64,000 nucleotides of DNA from Nostoc sp. LPT (GTDB lineage Bacteria; Cyanobacteriota; Cyanobacteriia; Cyanobacteriales; Nostocaceae). Below, one piece after another: positions 1-9,267 of the stretch; the first letter of the stretch is position 1, and every line of letters starts with the position of its first letter. The position numbers and the translations under genes are program-made. The notes under the pieces are model-generated. The model made no database searches. It was not told the DNA's origin and was given only the letters and a program-made list of their open reading frames with translations. The stretch lies in contig NZ_JABXKF010000032.1 of NCBI RefSeq assembly GCF_017115165.1, positions 124,001 through 188,000 of the forward strand. Reading direction: 5' to 3'.

Positions 1-1281
1 TATGCCCAAACAACATTTCACGTCTTCACCAAAACCGACGACAACACCCCAGATCCTAAATTACCTCTGCTAACTTACAGCCGTCCTCAAAGTAGCTACG
101 GGGCAGAACCAATCTTACTGGACTTTTACCTAACTAACGCTCCTCTGCACCTCGTTGGTAAGGAAAACCCCAATGACGAGTTCAGTGATTGGCGCATCCG
201 CTCTACTATTAATGGTGAAAGCTTTATTTTCGATCGCTGGCAAGCAGTTTACCTTAAGGGCTTCCGTCCAGGGAAAAACTGGGTAAAGCTAGAATTTCTC
301 GATAATCAGGGAAATCCTGTCAAAAATGCCTTTAATACTACAGTTAGATTGATCGACTACCAGCCAAAGGGTAAAGACACTCTGTCGAGAATTGTCAGAG
401 GAGAACTCACAGTAGCTGAGGTAGGCCTGATTGTAGACCCGAATTATAAACTTGCACCTAAACCTACACCCACACCTTCTGTTGAAAAAACACTCCCAAC
501 ACAGCCCAAGGTAGAAAAACAGCCGATTCCTAAAACTGAAATTCCAGAAAAATCCAAAATACAGCCAGAACAACCAAAATTAGAAATTCCAACGGCTACA
601 CCAACTCCCAGCTTGTCCCCAACACCACCAGAAATTATTGAGTCTCCGACACCAGAACCACAGCCAACGGTAACGCCAACTCCTGAATCAACACCATTAC
701 CCGAAAAAGTAACCCCTCAGCCGACAAAACCTAGATTTGGTGGATTTTTTAACCGTGGGGCTGGTAAAGTTCCCACCCCAGAAGCACCAGTTGCACCATC
801 TCCTAGTTTGCCACCCACACTGCCAGAGATTATTGAGTCTCCCACACCAGAACCACAGCCAACGGTAACGCCAACTCCTGAATCAACACCATTACCCGAA
901 AAAGTAACCCCTCAGCCGACAAAACCTAGATTTGGTGGATTTTTTAACCGTGGGGCTGGTAAAGTTCCCACCCCAGAAGCACCAGTTGCACCATCTCCTA
1001 GTTTGCCACCCACACTGCCAGAGATTATTGAGTCTCCCACACCAGAACCACAGCCAACGGTAACGCCAACTCCTGAATCAACACCATTACCCGAAAAAGT
1101 AACCCCTCAGCCAAAAAAATTTAGATTTGGTGGCTTTTTTAACCGTCGAACGGCCAAGACACCTACTCCCCAAGTAACAGTTGCCCCATCTCCTAGTTTG
1201 CCACCAACGCTGCCAGAGATTATTGAGTCTCCAGCACCAGAAATTATTACGCCAAGGGAAGATTTACCAAGAAGTAGATAG
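1..1281 (+). CDS. Proline-rich repeat protein, 5' end outside window
   Basis: The frame is open from the first base, so the start lies outside the window; the first ATG-like starts in view are internal. About 140 residues of mixed-composition sequence (WRIRSTING, YLKGFRPGKNWVKLEF) look like a compact beta-rich domain. They are followed by a Pro/Thr/Glu linker that carries three and a bit copies of a 65-residue unit, each containing a basic FGGFFNRGAGK patch between Pro-rich stretches. The stop is directly followed by a TnpB fragment in the same frame, so the C-terminus may have been altered by that insertion. I do not recognise the family. A cell-surface or envelope role is only an inference from composition. 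Confidence 0.75.
   Translation, partial: YAQTTFHVFTKTDDNTPDPKLPLLTYSRPQSSYGAEPILLDFYLTNAPLHLVGKENPNDEFSDWRIRSTINGESFIFDRWQAVYLKGFRPGKNWVKLEFLDNQGNPVKNAFNTTVRLIDYQPKGKDTLSRIVRGELTVAEVGLIVDPNYKLAPKPTPTPSVEKTLPTQPKVEKQPIPKTEIPEKSKIQPEQPKLEIPTATPTPSLSPTPPEIIESPTPEPQPTVTPTPESTPLPEKVTPQPTKPRFGGFFNRGAGKVPTPEAPVAPSPSLPPTLPEIIESPTPEPQPTVTPTPESTPLPEKVTPQPTKPRFGGFFNRGAGKVPTPEAPVAPSPSLPPTLPEIIESPTPEPQPTVTPTPESTPLPEKVTPQPKKFRFGGFFNRRTAKTPTPQVTVAPSPSLPPTLPEIIESPAPEIITPREDLPRSR
601..1242 (+). repeat. 195-bp in-frame tandem repeat (3.3 copies)
   Basis: The marker ATTATTGAGTCT ends at 645, 840, 1035 and 1230, an exact 195-bp period. Units run 601-795, 796-990, 991-1185 and a partial 1186-1242. Copies two and three are nearly identical at the DNA level, which implies recent expansion or ongoing homogenisation. 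Because 195 is a multiple of three, copy-number change keeps the reading frame (65 residues per unit). Confidence 0.9.
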
Positions 1282-1611
1282 ATTTTTCCTAGTTCAAAAA
1301 CCTGTTATGTGTGCCTTAACCAAATCGGTAGCTTACCACTAGATACAAGATTCTGGACTTGTAAAAAGTGTCATACAAAACATGATAGGGACATCAATGC
1401 AAGCATTAACCTTCGCAATGAAGGACTACGCCACTTGCTTCAAGCAGGTGTTCCCGTCCAACGCAGTGGCTCACGAATTTTGACCTCTGGAACGGGGGAT
1501 AAAGCCTGTCGCCCAAATGTAAGTCGCAGTAATAGAGGACGCAAGAAATCTACTACTGCGCTTTCTGTTGGACAGGAAGCCTACACTGTACCGCAAGGTC
1601 AGTGTAGGTAG
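1282..1611 (+). pseudogene. tnpB: TnpB C-terminal zinc-ribbon fragment (IS200/IS605 group)
   Basis: Only the C-terminal end of a TnpB/OrfB protein remains: PSSKTC, then CYVC and CKKC metal-binding pairs and the signature HDRDINASINL, followed by the variable tail. The RuvC catalytic part is missing, so this cannot be an active nuclease. The frame follows the stop of the preceding gene without a gap. The 3' end overlaps a hairpin (1581-1607) of the kind found at the right end of these elements, where the omega RNA is encoded. A GTG at 1309 could start a short peptide but there is no reason to expect one. Confidence 0.85.
1581..1607 (+). repeat. Right-end hairpin of the TnpB element
   Basis: CTACACTG at 1581-1588 pairs with CAGTGTAG at 1600-1607 around an 11-base loop, overlapping the end of the tnpB fragment. 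The downstream text GTAGTTCA is also found on the minus strand near 63820, next to a similar hairpin, so both are probably ends of the same element family. Confidence 0.6.
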
Positions 1612-1786
1612 TTCACTTATACCTTGAAGGCTGGTAGAGGCAGCAGGAGAAGTGAAATAAATCACTTCTTCTGCTGCGTCATCAGACTCAGCAATGTGCG
1701 GTAAAAAGTTTCAAAAATTTTGCTTTTACTGAATAACTAGGGAATTCTAAGTAAAGATTAGCTCTTATTGCTTACTTAGGATTAAT

Positions 1787-3601
1787 ATGACTTTCCAGAC
1801 TCCAGGTTCGGTTCCATCAGTTTCCGGTGATATCGCCGTCGTACAATCGAGTCGAAAAGGGTGGTTCTCAAAAATTACCAACAGTCTGAATATTGGCAAC
1901 AAAATTAAATGTGGCTATGGTATTGCCCTTGGTGTGGGAATTATCGGAACCACAATTGGGTTAGTTTTAGGAGATCGCTATCAGCAACAGGCGTTGCAGC
2001 AGCAACAAAATGCTTTTAAGGAACTCAATTTGCTCTATCGCCTCCAGACAAGTATCCTGCAAACCCGGACGCACCAGCAGCAACTCATTCCATTAGTGGG
2101 AAATCTAAAGCTGTACACAGAGGAATATACCCACATTACTAATACACATGCACCTGAAATTAAGCAGGTTTGGTTGGAACTCCAAATATATATAAAAACT
2201 GTAGATTATGCCAACCAAAAGAACACTGAGAATATTCCCCGGCTTCTAAAAACTTATGAAGGTGTAACACAAACTTATATCCAGCAACTTGAGGAACTAT
2301 TTCAGCAACTTGATTTATCTCCTCCAACTGAGAATAAAATTGCGATCGCTCAACGACGGCTGTTGAAGTTTACCAACAGTGATTTAGCACTTAAGTTTGA
2401 CGCTATCTCTGATCAACTGGTTACTGTCATTAATACCTCTTATGAGGAATTACAAGCAGCAACGACGACGTTCAAGACAGTAGCACAAATACGGATTCAA
2501 ATTATTGTTGCTAGCATTCTGTTGTCAGCAGTAATTGCTACTCTTTTAGCTTTTTTGACGAGTCGAACCATTACCCATCCCGTCGAAGTGCTGACGAATG
2601 TAGCGCAGCGAGTCACCAAAGAATCTAACTTTGATCTGCAAGCACCCGTCATAACTACAGATGAAATTGGCATACTTGCTACTGCATTTAACCAAGTTTT
2701 GCACAGGGTTAAATGCTTACTGGAAGAACAGCAAGCAGCTGCCTTTCGTCAGCAGCAAATGCAAGAAGCGCAATTGCTTCAAAGTGAGAAAATGTCTAGT
2801 TTAGGACGAATGGTAGCTGGCATTGCTCACGAAATTAATAATCCGGTAAATTTTATTTACGGCAATTTAGAACCTGCTATTGAGCATGTAGACGATTTAT
2901 TAGCATTGTTACAAACCTATCGCCAAGAAGTACCTAATCCACCTCTAGCAGTACAAGACTACGCCACCGAAATTGATGCAGAATTTGTGGAAGAAGATTT
3001 ACCTAAAGTTTTGCAGTCAATGAAGTTTGGCGCCGATCGCGTCCGACAAATTGTCTTGAGTTTGAAAAACTTCTCTCGTCTAGATGAAGCAGAAGCCCAT
3101 GCAGTCAATTTGCATGAATGTATAGAGAGTACGCTACTCATCCTCAATAACCGGATCAAAAAAGGGATTACGATTGAGCGCTGCTACGGTGATATTCCTA
3201 CCATTGAAGGTTTTTCTAGCTCGCTTTACCAAGTGTTCATGAACATTCTCAACAATGCGCTTGATGCTTTGGAAGAACAGCACAATACTCAAGACAAACC
3301 ACGAATTACGATCGCTACCGAACTTCAAGACAAAAACTGGGTAGTTGTCCGTATTGCTGATAACGGTTCTGGTATTGCCCCTGAGACTCAAGAGAAAATT
3401 TTTGAGATGTTCTTTACCACCAAACCAACAGGCGTTGGCACTGGTATGGGACTTTCGATTAGTCATCAGATTATTGCCGAAAAACATGGAGGACGACTAA
3501 CTTGTAAATCTGAGGTGGGTAGTGGTACGGAATTTATCATTTCTCTCCCCGTTCAAAAGCAGGATTTAGCTAAAAATACTCAACTGCAACTCTTGTGCTA
3601 A
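1787..3601 (+). CDS. Membrane sensor histidine kinase (HAMP, HisKA, HATPase)
   Basis: A 604-residue two-component kinase. Membrane segments are at about 42-62 and 235-256 and enclose a roughly 170-residue Gln-rich, helical sensing region. A HAMP domain follows (about 258-310), then a short coiled coil and the H-box GIAHEINNPV with phospho-acceptor His348. The ATPase domain shows the N-box NILNNALDAL, the G1 box ADNGSGIA (Asp525) and the G2 box GTGMGLSI. The long H-box to N-box spacing and the NNPVNFIYGN sequence are typical of cyanobacterial kinases of this class. No response regulator is adjacent, so its partner and signal are unknown. Its last 36 bases overlap the convergent glutaminase gene. 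Confidence 0.93.
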   Translation: MTFQTPGSVPSVSGDIAVVQSSRKGWFSKITNSLNIGNKIKCGYGIALGVGIIGTTIGLVLGDRYQQQALQQQQNAFKELNLLYRLQTSILQTRTHQQQLIPLVGNLKLYTEEYTHITNTHAPEIKQVWLELQIYIKTVDYANQKNTENIPRLLKTYEGVTQTYIQQLEELFQQLDLSPPTENKIAIAQRRLLKFTNSDLALKFDAISDQLVTVINTSYEELQAATTTFKTVAQIRIQIIVASILLSAVIATLLAFLTSRTITHPVEVLTNVAQRVTKESNFDLQAPVITTDEIGILATAFNQVLHRVKCLLEEQQAAAFRQQQMQEAQLLQSEKMSSLGRMVAGIAHEINNPVNFIYGNLEPAIEHVDDLLALLQTYRQEVPNPPLAVQDYATEIDAEFVEEDLPKVLQSMKFGADRVRQIVLSLKNFSRLDEAEAHAVNLHECIESTLLILNNRIKKGITIERCYGDIPTIEGFSSSLYQVFMNILNNALDALEEQHNTQDKPRITIATELQDKNWVVVRIADNGSGIAPETQEKIFEMFFTTKPTGVGTGMGLSISHQIIAEKHGGRLTCKSEVGSGTEFIISLPVQKQDLAKNTQLQLLC

Positions 3602-4480
3602 AGCCTTAACAAAGACAAGCCCTGCTACCGGATTTCCTACCCCATCCAAAGCTGGACTATAACAAGCGATCGCTCCCTCTCCTGGTACTATTGCTACAAG
3701 CCCACCACCAATCCCTGATTTCATCGGTAAACCAACTCTAACTGCAAACTCGGCAGAAGCTTCATACAGTCCGCAAGTTAACATCACAGCGTTGACAATC
3801 TGGCGGTTTTGTGTTGATATACAGCCATTGTTAAAAGCTAGGAGTTTTCCTAACAGGGCTAAATCTTCAACTCGCCCAGATATACAGCATATTTGCTCAT
3901 AAATGTCAAGTGCTATTTCAATATTTTCTAGATGTCCGGCTTCAGCGAGATAATTGGCGATCGCTTCATTGGCTTTTGAGCGGGTTAATCGCACCGAAGC
4001 CAGCATCACCTCATCTAAGCTTAGTTGACAACCTGCTAATTGGTTGAGCCATTGACAAAATAAGAGAGTGCGTTGATTAGCGTCTTTTCCTGGTAACTTA
4101 TCAGATAGGGTAATTGCCCCACTATTAATCATCGGGTTGCGGGGATGGCCGCGATCGCTAATTAATTGTTCTAAAGAATTGAAGGGTGCATCTGATGGTG
4201 CAACCCCAACCCAGCCGAAAACCGTTTCTGCTCCTAGATGTTCTAGCAGATAAAGTAGAGAGAATGTCTTAATAACGCTCATTAACGGGAAAACACAAGC
4301 TGTATCCCCAAAGCTGATATTTTTCCCTGATTTACAGCAGATGTGAACTGCAAACCAACCTGGATCGGCTAAAGCTAGTTGGGGAATGCGATCAATAACT
4401 TGTCCTCGTTTAGCTTGGGTTTTGACTAGTTGCACCCAGGCTGATAACTTCGTAGTAGTTAGTTTATCAAATACTTTCAA
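3566..4480 (-). CDS. glsA: Glutaminase (serine beta-lactamase-like fold)
   Basis: A 304-residue glutaminase, close to the usual length, that hydrolyses L-glutamine to glutamate and ammonia in the cytoplasm. The catalytic SxxK motif is S68-V-I-K71, and the substrate-binding NPMINSGAI and the later SGRVEDLA and GLPMKSGIGGGL blocks are present. It is convergent with the histidine kinase and its 3' end overlaps that gene by 36 bases, so no terminator can lie between them. In a cyanobacterium it would feed on glutamine made by GS-GOGAT; nothing in the sequence shows its regulation. Confidence 0.92.
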   Translation of the reverse strand: MKVFDKLTTTKLSAWVQLVKTQAKRGQVIDRIPQLALADPGWFAVHICCKSGKNISFGDTACVFPLMSVIKTFSLLYLLEHLGAETVFGWVGVAPSDAPFNSLEQLISDRGHPRNPMINSGAITLSDKLPGKDANQRTLLFCQWLNQLAGCQLSLDEVMLASVRLTRSKANEAIANYLAEAGHLENIEIALDIYEQICCISGRVEDLALLGKLLAFNNGCISTQNRQIVNAVMLTCGLYEASAEFAVRVGLPMKSGIGGGLVAIVPGEGAIACYSPALDGVGNPVAGLVFVKALAQELQLSIFS

Positions 4481-4590
4481 ATTGTAAATTTTCTAAAAGT
4501 TAATTTATTAGATAGTAAGTAACAGTATACTCTGAACCTGATTAGGGCTTTGTAATACCGTATAAACACGAGATTAACGAGAAAAAACTT

Positions 4591-5178
4591 GTGAAACCTA
4601 ATTCAAAAAAGTGTACAGTGATCGCAGTTGGATTCGTCGGATCGCTATTATGGGGAACAACTTGCGTTCTAGAAAATCAAAATGCTATTGCACAAGTAGG
4701 GGGAATGTTTATAATAAACGAACTATCAAACAAGTGCATTGATGTATCTGGAGATCCTGGGACAGCTAATGGTACGCAATTGATACTTGCTAATTGCGAA
4801 CTATCTGGATTTAGCGCTTCTGGTAAGATCACAGATCAGAAATGGGAATTTATTCGTGGGGGATTTATCAGAAATAAATTATCCAACAAATGCATTGATG
4901 TGGAGGGACAGCCTGGCACAGTTACTGGTGCGCGATTAATACTTTATGATTGCGAAGTATCTGGATTTAGCCCTTCTTTTGAAACCACAGACCAGAGGTG
5001 GGAATACATTGGTGCAGGATTTCTGAGAAATGGATTATCCGACAAATGCATTGCTGTATCTGGAGATCCTGGCACAGCTAATGGTACGCAATTGGTACTT
5101 TCTGATTGTGAAATATCTGGATTTAGCAGTTCTGGTAGAAGCTCAGATCAGAGGTGGCGGTGGCAACCAAGTTTTTGA
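4591..5178 (+). CDS. Secreted ricin-B-type beta-trefoil protein
   Basis: A 195-residue protein with a GTG start, an N-terminal hydrophobic signal sequence (VIAVGFVGSLLWGTT) and three tandem ~50-residue repeats. Each has an NKCIDV-type Cys, a GTANGTQL-type loop, a second Cys (LANCE) and a DQ-x-W motif. Three such units with QxW-like motifs are the hallmark of ricin-B lectin beta-trefoils, which bind sugars. Two conserved cysteines per repeat suggest internal disulfides, fitting an exported protein. No enzymatic domain is attached. The sugar ligand cannot be inferred. The second and third repeats share long DNA identity with the first, so the three probably arose by internal duplication. Confidence 0.8.
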   Translation: MKPNSKKCTVIAVGFVGSLLWGTTCVLENQNAIAQVGGMFIINELSNKCIDVSGDPGTANGTQLILANCELSGFSASGKITDQKWEFIRGGFIRNKLSNKCIDVEGQPGTVTGARLILYDCEVSGFSPSFETTDQRWEYIGAGFLRNGLSDKCIAVSGDPGTANGTQLVLSDCEISGFSSSGRSSDQRWRWQPSF

Positions 5179-5277
5179 GAGATTAAGGGATGGGGTGCAA
5201 CGCTAAAAACATTTCTAATTTATGCAGTTCCTGAAAGTTAGAAACTGGCAGTTCTCAAGACTAGCCAGTTTTTAGCT

Positions 5278-5466
5278 TTAAACTTGTTGGCGTTTTAACT
5301 CTTGTATCAATACTTGGCAGCGCTTACTGGCTTCTCTTGCCTGTTCCCTGAATTGTTTAGCTTGCTTTTGGTTAGTTAAATATACTTCAGATGCTTTCTG
5401 CCTGAGTTCAACAGATTGTTTACTGAGTTCTTGAATACGAGTCTTTAATTCTTCAATTGTTTTCAT
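5278..5466 (-). CDS. Small coiled-coil protein
   Basis: A 62-residue ORF that is almost entirely charged and heptad-patterned (IEELKTRIQELSKQSVEL and KQAKQFREQAREASKR), predicting a single long helix or coiled coil. An AGGAG-like sequence (gcaaAGATG context, GGAGCAAAG) precedes the ATG. No family is recognised. It lies in a repeat-rich spacer without an operon partner, so its reality rests on composition and the ribosome-binding site only. Confidence 0.5.
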   Translation of the reverse strand: MKTIEELKTRIQELSKQSVELRQKASEVYLTNQKQAKQFREQAREASKRCQVLIQELKRQQV

Positions 5467-6482
5467 CTTTGCTCCTGTTCTGAAATCACAATTTCCAAAT
5501 TTTCGGCTTCTTCATAAATTTGTATACACCTAATCCTTGGAGATCCCCCTAAATCCCCCTTAAAAAGCAGGGTGGTTTCATACGAAAAAAGAAAAATACA
5601 TACAGTCTTGATTTCTCGTTTTGTGTCCGGGCTTTTTCCCTCTCTCCAAACCTCTCCCCCCGTGGGGGAGAGGCTTTGAAACCCAGTTTTAGTTTTTCTC
5701 TGCTTGTATGAAACCACCCTGCTAAATCCCCCTTTTTAAGGGGGACTTTAAGACTCTTATTCCCCAATACGGTTCAGTTAAGCATTTTTTTCTTCTCTCT
5801 GTTCCCTCTGCGCCTCTGCGGTTCGTTAAAAAATTTGACCTTGATAAGGAGTTTTAGCCTTAACTGAACTGTATTGTCTTATTCCCCCCTTATTAAGGGG
5901 AGCCACTGCGGTCTTCTCCCAAAGGGAGAGGCTAGCGCCAAGGGGTCTCCCCAAGTGGAGCAAGTGGCGTGAGTTAGGGGGGATGAACAAATATTTGATA
6001 CTTCTCAGACATCCTCTAAGCAACTGCCAAAACATTACACATTAGTCACCAACATTACAATATTAGTGAGTAATATTACGACATTAGTTATCAAACATTA
6101 CGACATTAGTCACCAACATTACAATATTAGTCACCAACGTTACAATATTGGTGAGTAATATTACGACATTAGTCACCAAACATTACGACATCAGTCAGCA
6201 ACATTACAATATTAGTCATTAATATTACGACATTAGTCATCAACATGAAAGCAATCATGACTAAACTGAAGCTTGTATGAAGTTCAAATATATTATCTCT
6301 ATCGGATTCGTATTTGATTGCGTAAAAAAACTTAGTACATCTTTATTCCTTCTTACCTGTTAAGAGTTCCCTCCCTACGGAAGTAAGTTCAGTAATCAAA
6401 TCGGATTCCTATATATCATTATTTTTCATCGGCCTATTTCAGAAAATTAGTATCAATATCCTCTAAGAGCAAAGTATACTTT
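5467..6482. other. 1-kb gene-free spacer rich in dispersed repeats
   Basis: No convincing gene. It holds inverted and scattered copies of CCCCCTTTTTAAGGGGGA-like text (5545-5570, 5722-5750, 5885-5905), a CTCTCC-rich stretch with a short GGGGGAGAGG hairpin (5640-5680), and the ATTAGTCACC array described separately. Predicted reading frames here encode the repeats themselves and are not credible proteins. The ~100 bases before 6483 are AT-rich and should hold the promoter of the thioredoxin-NHL gene. Confidence 0.7.
6032..6245. repeat. Degenerate AT-rich short tandem array
   Basis: About 210 bases made of alternating variants of ACATTAGTCACCA, ACATTACAATATTAGT and ATATTACGACATTAGT. Unit length varies from about 16 to 24 bases. 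The motif ATTAGT occurs roughly every 20 bases. This resembles the short tandemly repeated repetitive sequences known from heterocystous cyanobacteria. There are no spacers of constant length, so it is not a CRISPR. Confidence 0.75.
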
Positions 6483-7997
6483 ATGATTCCCCGTGTCAGA
6501 GCGCCCGAATTACCGCAAAATTACTCTTGGCTCAACACCGATAAACCTTTGTCTCTTAAACAGTTCAAAGGTAGAGTCGTAATTTTAGATTTTTGGACAT
6601 ACTGCTGTATTAATTGTCTGCATATTCTGCCAAGCCTGAAATATTTAGAACATAAATATAAAGATAGTCTTACCGTTATTGGCGTACATTCTGCCAAATT
6701 TGACAACGAAAAGGAAACAGAAAATATTCGTCAAGCTATTTTGCGCTACGACATTGAACATCCTGTTGTAGTTGATAGCGGTTTTCGGATTTGGGAAGAG
6801 TATGCTGTGCGTGCTTGGCCTACATTAATAATTATTGATCCAGAAGGTTATGTGATTGGCCAGATTTCTGGTGAAGGAAATCGTGACACTTTAGATGAGT
6901 TGATTCAAAAATTAATTCAGTAACATCAAGACAAAGGCACAATTAATTTCCAAGAAATCAGCTTAACTTTAGAAAAACAGCGCCAACCATTAATCACACC
7001 TTTAGCTTTTCCTGGTAAAGTTCTAGCTACTCCAATGGGTTTATTTATTGCTGATTCTGGACATCACCGCCTAGTTATGAGTAGTTTCGACGGAGAAATT
7101 CTACATTTAATTGGTACTGGAAAATCTGACTTAACCGATGGTGCTTTTAACGAAGCACAATTTTTTGCACCGCAAGGAATGGCTTATGATGCCGAAAATC
7201 AGATTCTTTATGTTGCTGATACAGAAAATCATGCGCTGAGGCGAGTTGATTTAAAGCGCCAAGTAGTCGAAACTATTGCAGGAACTGGCGAACAAAGCCG
7301 TAATATCAATCCTCATAGCGGTGCTGGTTTAGAAACCGCACTGAATTCACCTTGGGATTTAGTAAAAGTAGGAAATACCCTATTTATTGCAATGGCTGGG
7401 CCGCATCAAATTTGGCAAATGGATTTAGAAACTGGCATCATCAAAACTTATGCTGGTACTGGTGCAGAAGCGTGTATTGATGGTTCACTTACCGAATCTG
7501 CCTTTGCCCAACCTAGCGGTATTACTAATAATGGGCAAGAATTATATATTGCGGACAGTGAAGTTAGTTCAATTCGTGGTGTTGAAATTGTCGAATCGTA
7601 CCAAGTAAGAACTGTTTGCGGTAGTGGCGGTTTATTTGGTTTTGGCGATGTAGATGGACAAGGTGAAGATGTCCGTTTACAACACTGTTTAGGAGTGGAA
7701 TACGCTCAGAATTTTTTGTGGGTGGCAGATACTTATAACCATAAAATTAAATTAGTAAGTCCCAGTGGTAATTGTCAAACAGTTTTGGGAGATGGTTCTG
7801 CTGGTTTACAAAATGGTCAGGGTAAGAACACTCGTTTTTTTGAACCTTCAGGATTGAGTGCTATGGATTCATATCTATATATTAGTGATACTAATAACCA
7901 CGCTATCCGCCGCGTAGATTTGAATACTTTTGAAGTAATAACGCTTCAATTTCCTGGGTTATGTGCGCCAGATGTTTGTATTCCACCGAATTTATAG
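6483..7997 (+). pseudogene. Thioredoxin-NHL (NHLRC2-like) gene split by an in-frame TAA
   Basis: Residues 1-146 form a TlpA/thioredoxin-like domain with CCINC as the redox motif and the cis-proline WPT. A TAA at 6921-6923 ends this part. The same frame then continues without another stop to 7997: a 37-codon linker, then six or so NHL beta-propeller blades (LFIADSGHHRLV, LYVADTENHALRRVD, LWVADTYNHKIKLV, LYISDTNNHAIRRVD). Thioredoxin and NHL domains normally lie in one NHLRC2-type protein of about 500 residues, which matches the combined length. The two halves could still be made separately (the NHL part from ATG 7035). It could also be a sequencing error or a recent nonsense mutation (for example CAA to TAA). 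Confidence 0.8.
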
Positions 7998-8092
7998 AAT
8001 AATCATCTTCCTTAAAGTTGCGAATCAAAACTTTGGATTTAGTCGTCTGGTTATGAAATTTTCAATAATAATATTATTTAGCGATCGCTTGT

Positions 8093-9133
8093 ATGCAATT
8101 AATCGTTTTTGATATTGATGGTACACTAACAAACACCAACAAAATTGATGAAAATTGCTTTGTACGTGCTTTTGCATTGGAATTTGGCATTTTTGGTATA
8201 AATACAAATTGGTCTGAATACGCATACACCACAGATTCTGGAATTACCCAGCAAATTTTCAAGGAAAAATTAGAACATCTTCCTTCAGATGAAGAGTTAG
8301 TCAGACTTAAAGCACGTTTTGTTAGCCTACTCCAGGAAGCATTTATTAATAACCAAGATTTATTCAGCGAAATTACTGGTTCTGCAAATGTATTAGCTAA
8401 ATTACAGCTAGACCCTGATTGGTGTGTTGCGATCGCAACTGGTGGTTGGCGTGAGTCTGCTAAATTAAAACTTCAAAAAGCTAATTTACAAATAGAAAGC
8501 ATTCCGTTGGCTTCAGCGAATGATGCACTTTCGCAAGAAGATATTATTAAGACAGCTATTATTAAAGCGGAGAATGTTTATCAAGTTGAAAAGTTTCAGA
8601 AAGTTGTTTTTGTAGGTGATGGTGTTTTGGATGTAAAAGCAGCCTATCGTTTGAATATTGCTTTTATTGGAATAGGTGATAATAAATTAACAAATTTAGG
8701 CGCTACCAAAGTAATTAAAGACTTTACACATTTAGAAGATTTCCTACAATTATTACAATCCGCAGTAATTCCAAAATTTTCTATGAACACCATTCTCCAC
8801 ATTAGTAAACGTCAACAATGGGAACAAGCAAAAAATATTGGTACATATCGCGCTGATTCGTTAAATAGTGAAGGTTTTATACATTGTTCAAAATCAACGC
8901 AAATACTCAAGGTTGCAAAGAGATTTTTTGATAATCAAAGAGAATTGCTACTACTTTTTATTGATTCTGAAAAAGTCCAAGCTGAAATTCGCTATGAACC
9001 TGCTGAAATAGGGGAATTATTTCCTCACATTTATGGTGAATTAAATATTGATGCTGTGTATCAGGTGATTGATTTTGAAGCTGGGGAAAATGGTTTATTT
9101 GAGTTGCCGCAAGAAGTTATAGATTTAGAATAA
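8093..9133 (+). CDS. HAD-family hydrolase fused to a DUF952 domain
   Basis: 346 residues. The first ~230 are a HAD phosphatase: motif I FDIDGTLT with the nucleophilic Asp, motif II ATGG, a motif III lysine, and motif IV VGDGVLD. From about residue 231 a separate domain begins (ILHISKRQQWEQA, EGFIHCS, FPHIYGELN) that matches DUF952, usually a free-standing ~110-residue protein of unknown function. An internal ATG at the domain junction (8783) could in principle give DUF952 alone. The HAD substrate is unknown; small phosphorylated metabolites are usual for this subgroup. The gene starts just after a HIP1 site. Confidence 0.85.
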   Translation: MQLIVFDIDGTLTNTNKIDENCFVRAFALEFGIFGINTNWSEYAYTTDSGITQQIFKEKLEHLPSDEELVRLKARFVSLLQEAFINNQDLFSEITGSANVLAKLQLDPDWCVAIATGGWRESAKLKLQKANLQIESIPLASANDALSQEDIIKTAIIKAENVYQVEKFQKVVFVGDGVLDVKAAYRLNIAFIGIGDNKLTNLGATKVIKDFTHLEDFLQLLQSAVIPKFSMNTILHISKRQQWEQAKNIGTYRADSLNSEGFIHCSKSTQILKVAKRFFDNQRELLLLFIDSEKVQAEIRYEPAEIGELFPHIYGELNIDAVYQVIDFEAGENGLFELPQEVIDLE

Positions 9134-9267
9134 CGAACCGCCTTTTCTGCGAGAGGCTTGTCTGCGACACGCTGCGCGAACGCCAAGGATGCTGAAGAGG
9201 AAAGACGAGAAGCCATTTAAAGCATTCCGCGCTTTACTTAAAGAACGGGAATTAATCTAGAGCAATT
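9134..9267. repeat. Dispersed repeat upstream of the RluD-type gene
   Basis: GAGAGGCTTGTCTGCGACACGCTGCGCGAACGCCAAGG-like text (broken here for length) spans about 9150-9190. The same repeat family occurs inside the next gene at 9304-9360 and elsewhere near 34930 and 59410. Confidence 0.6.

Noticed and set aside
6032..6245. CRISPR array
   Set aside because: Repeat length varies and there are no unique spacers.
8025..8262. Two small minus-strand frames at the start of the HAD gene
   Set aside because: They are antisense to the HAD motif I region, which is clearly coding.
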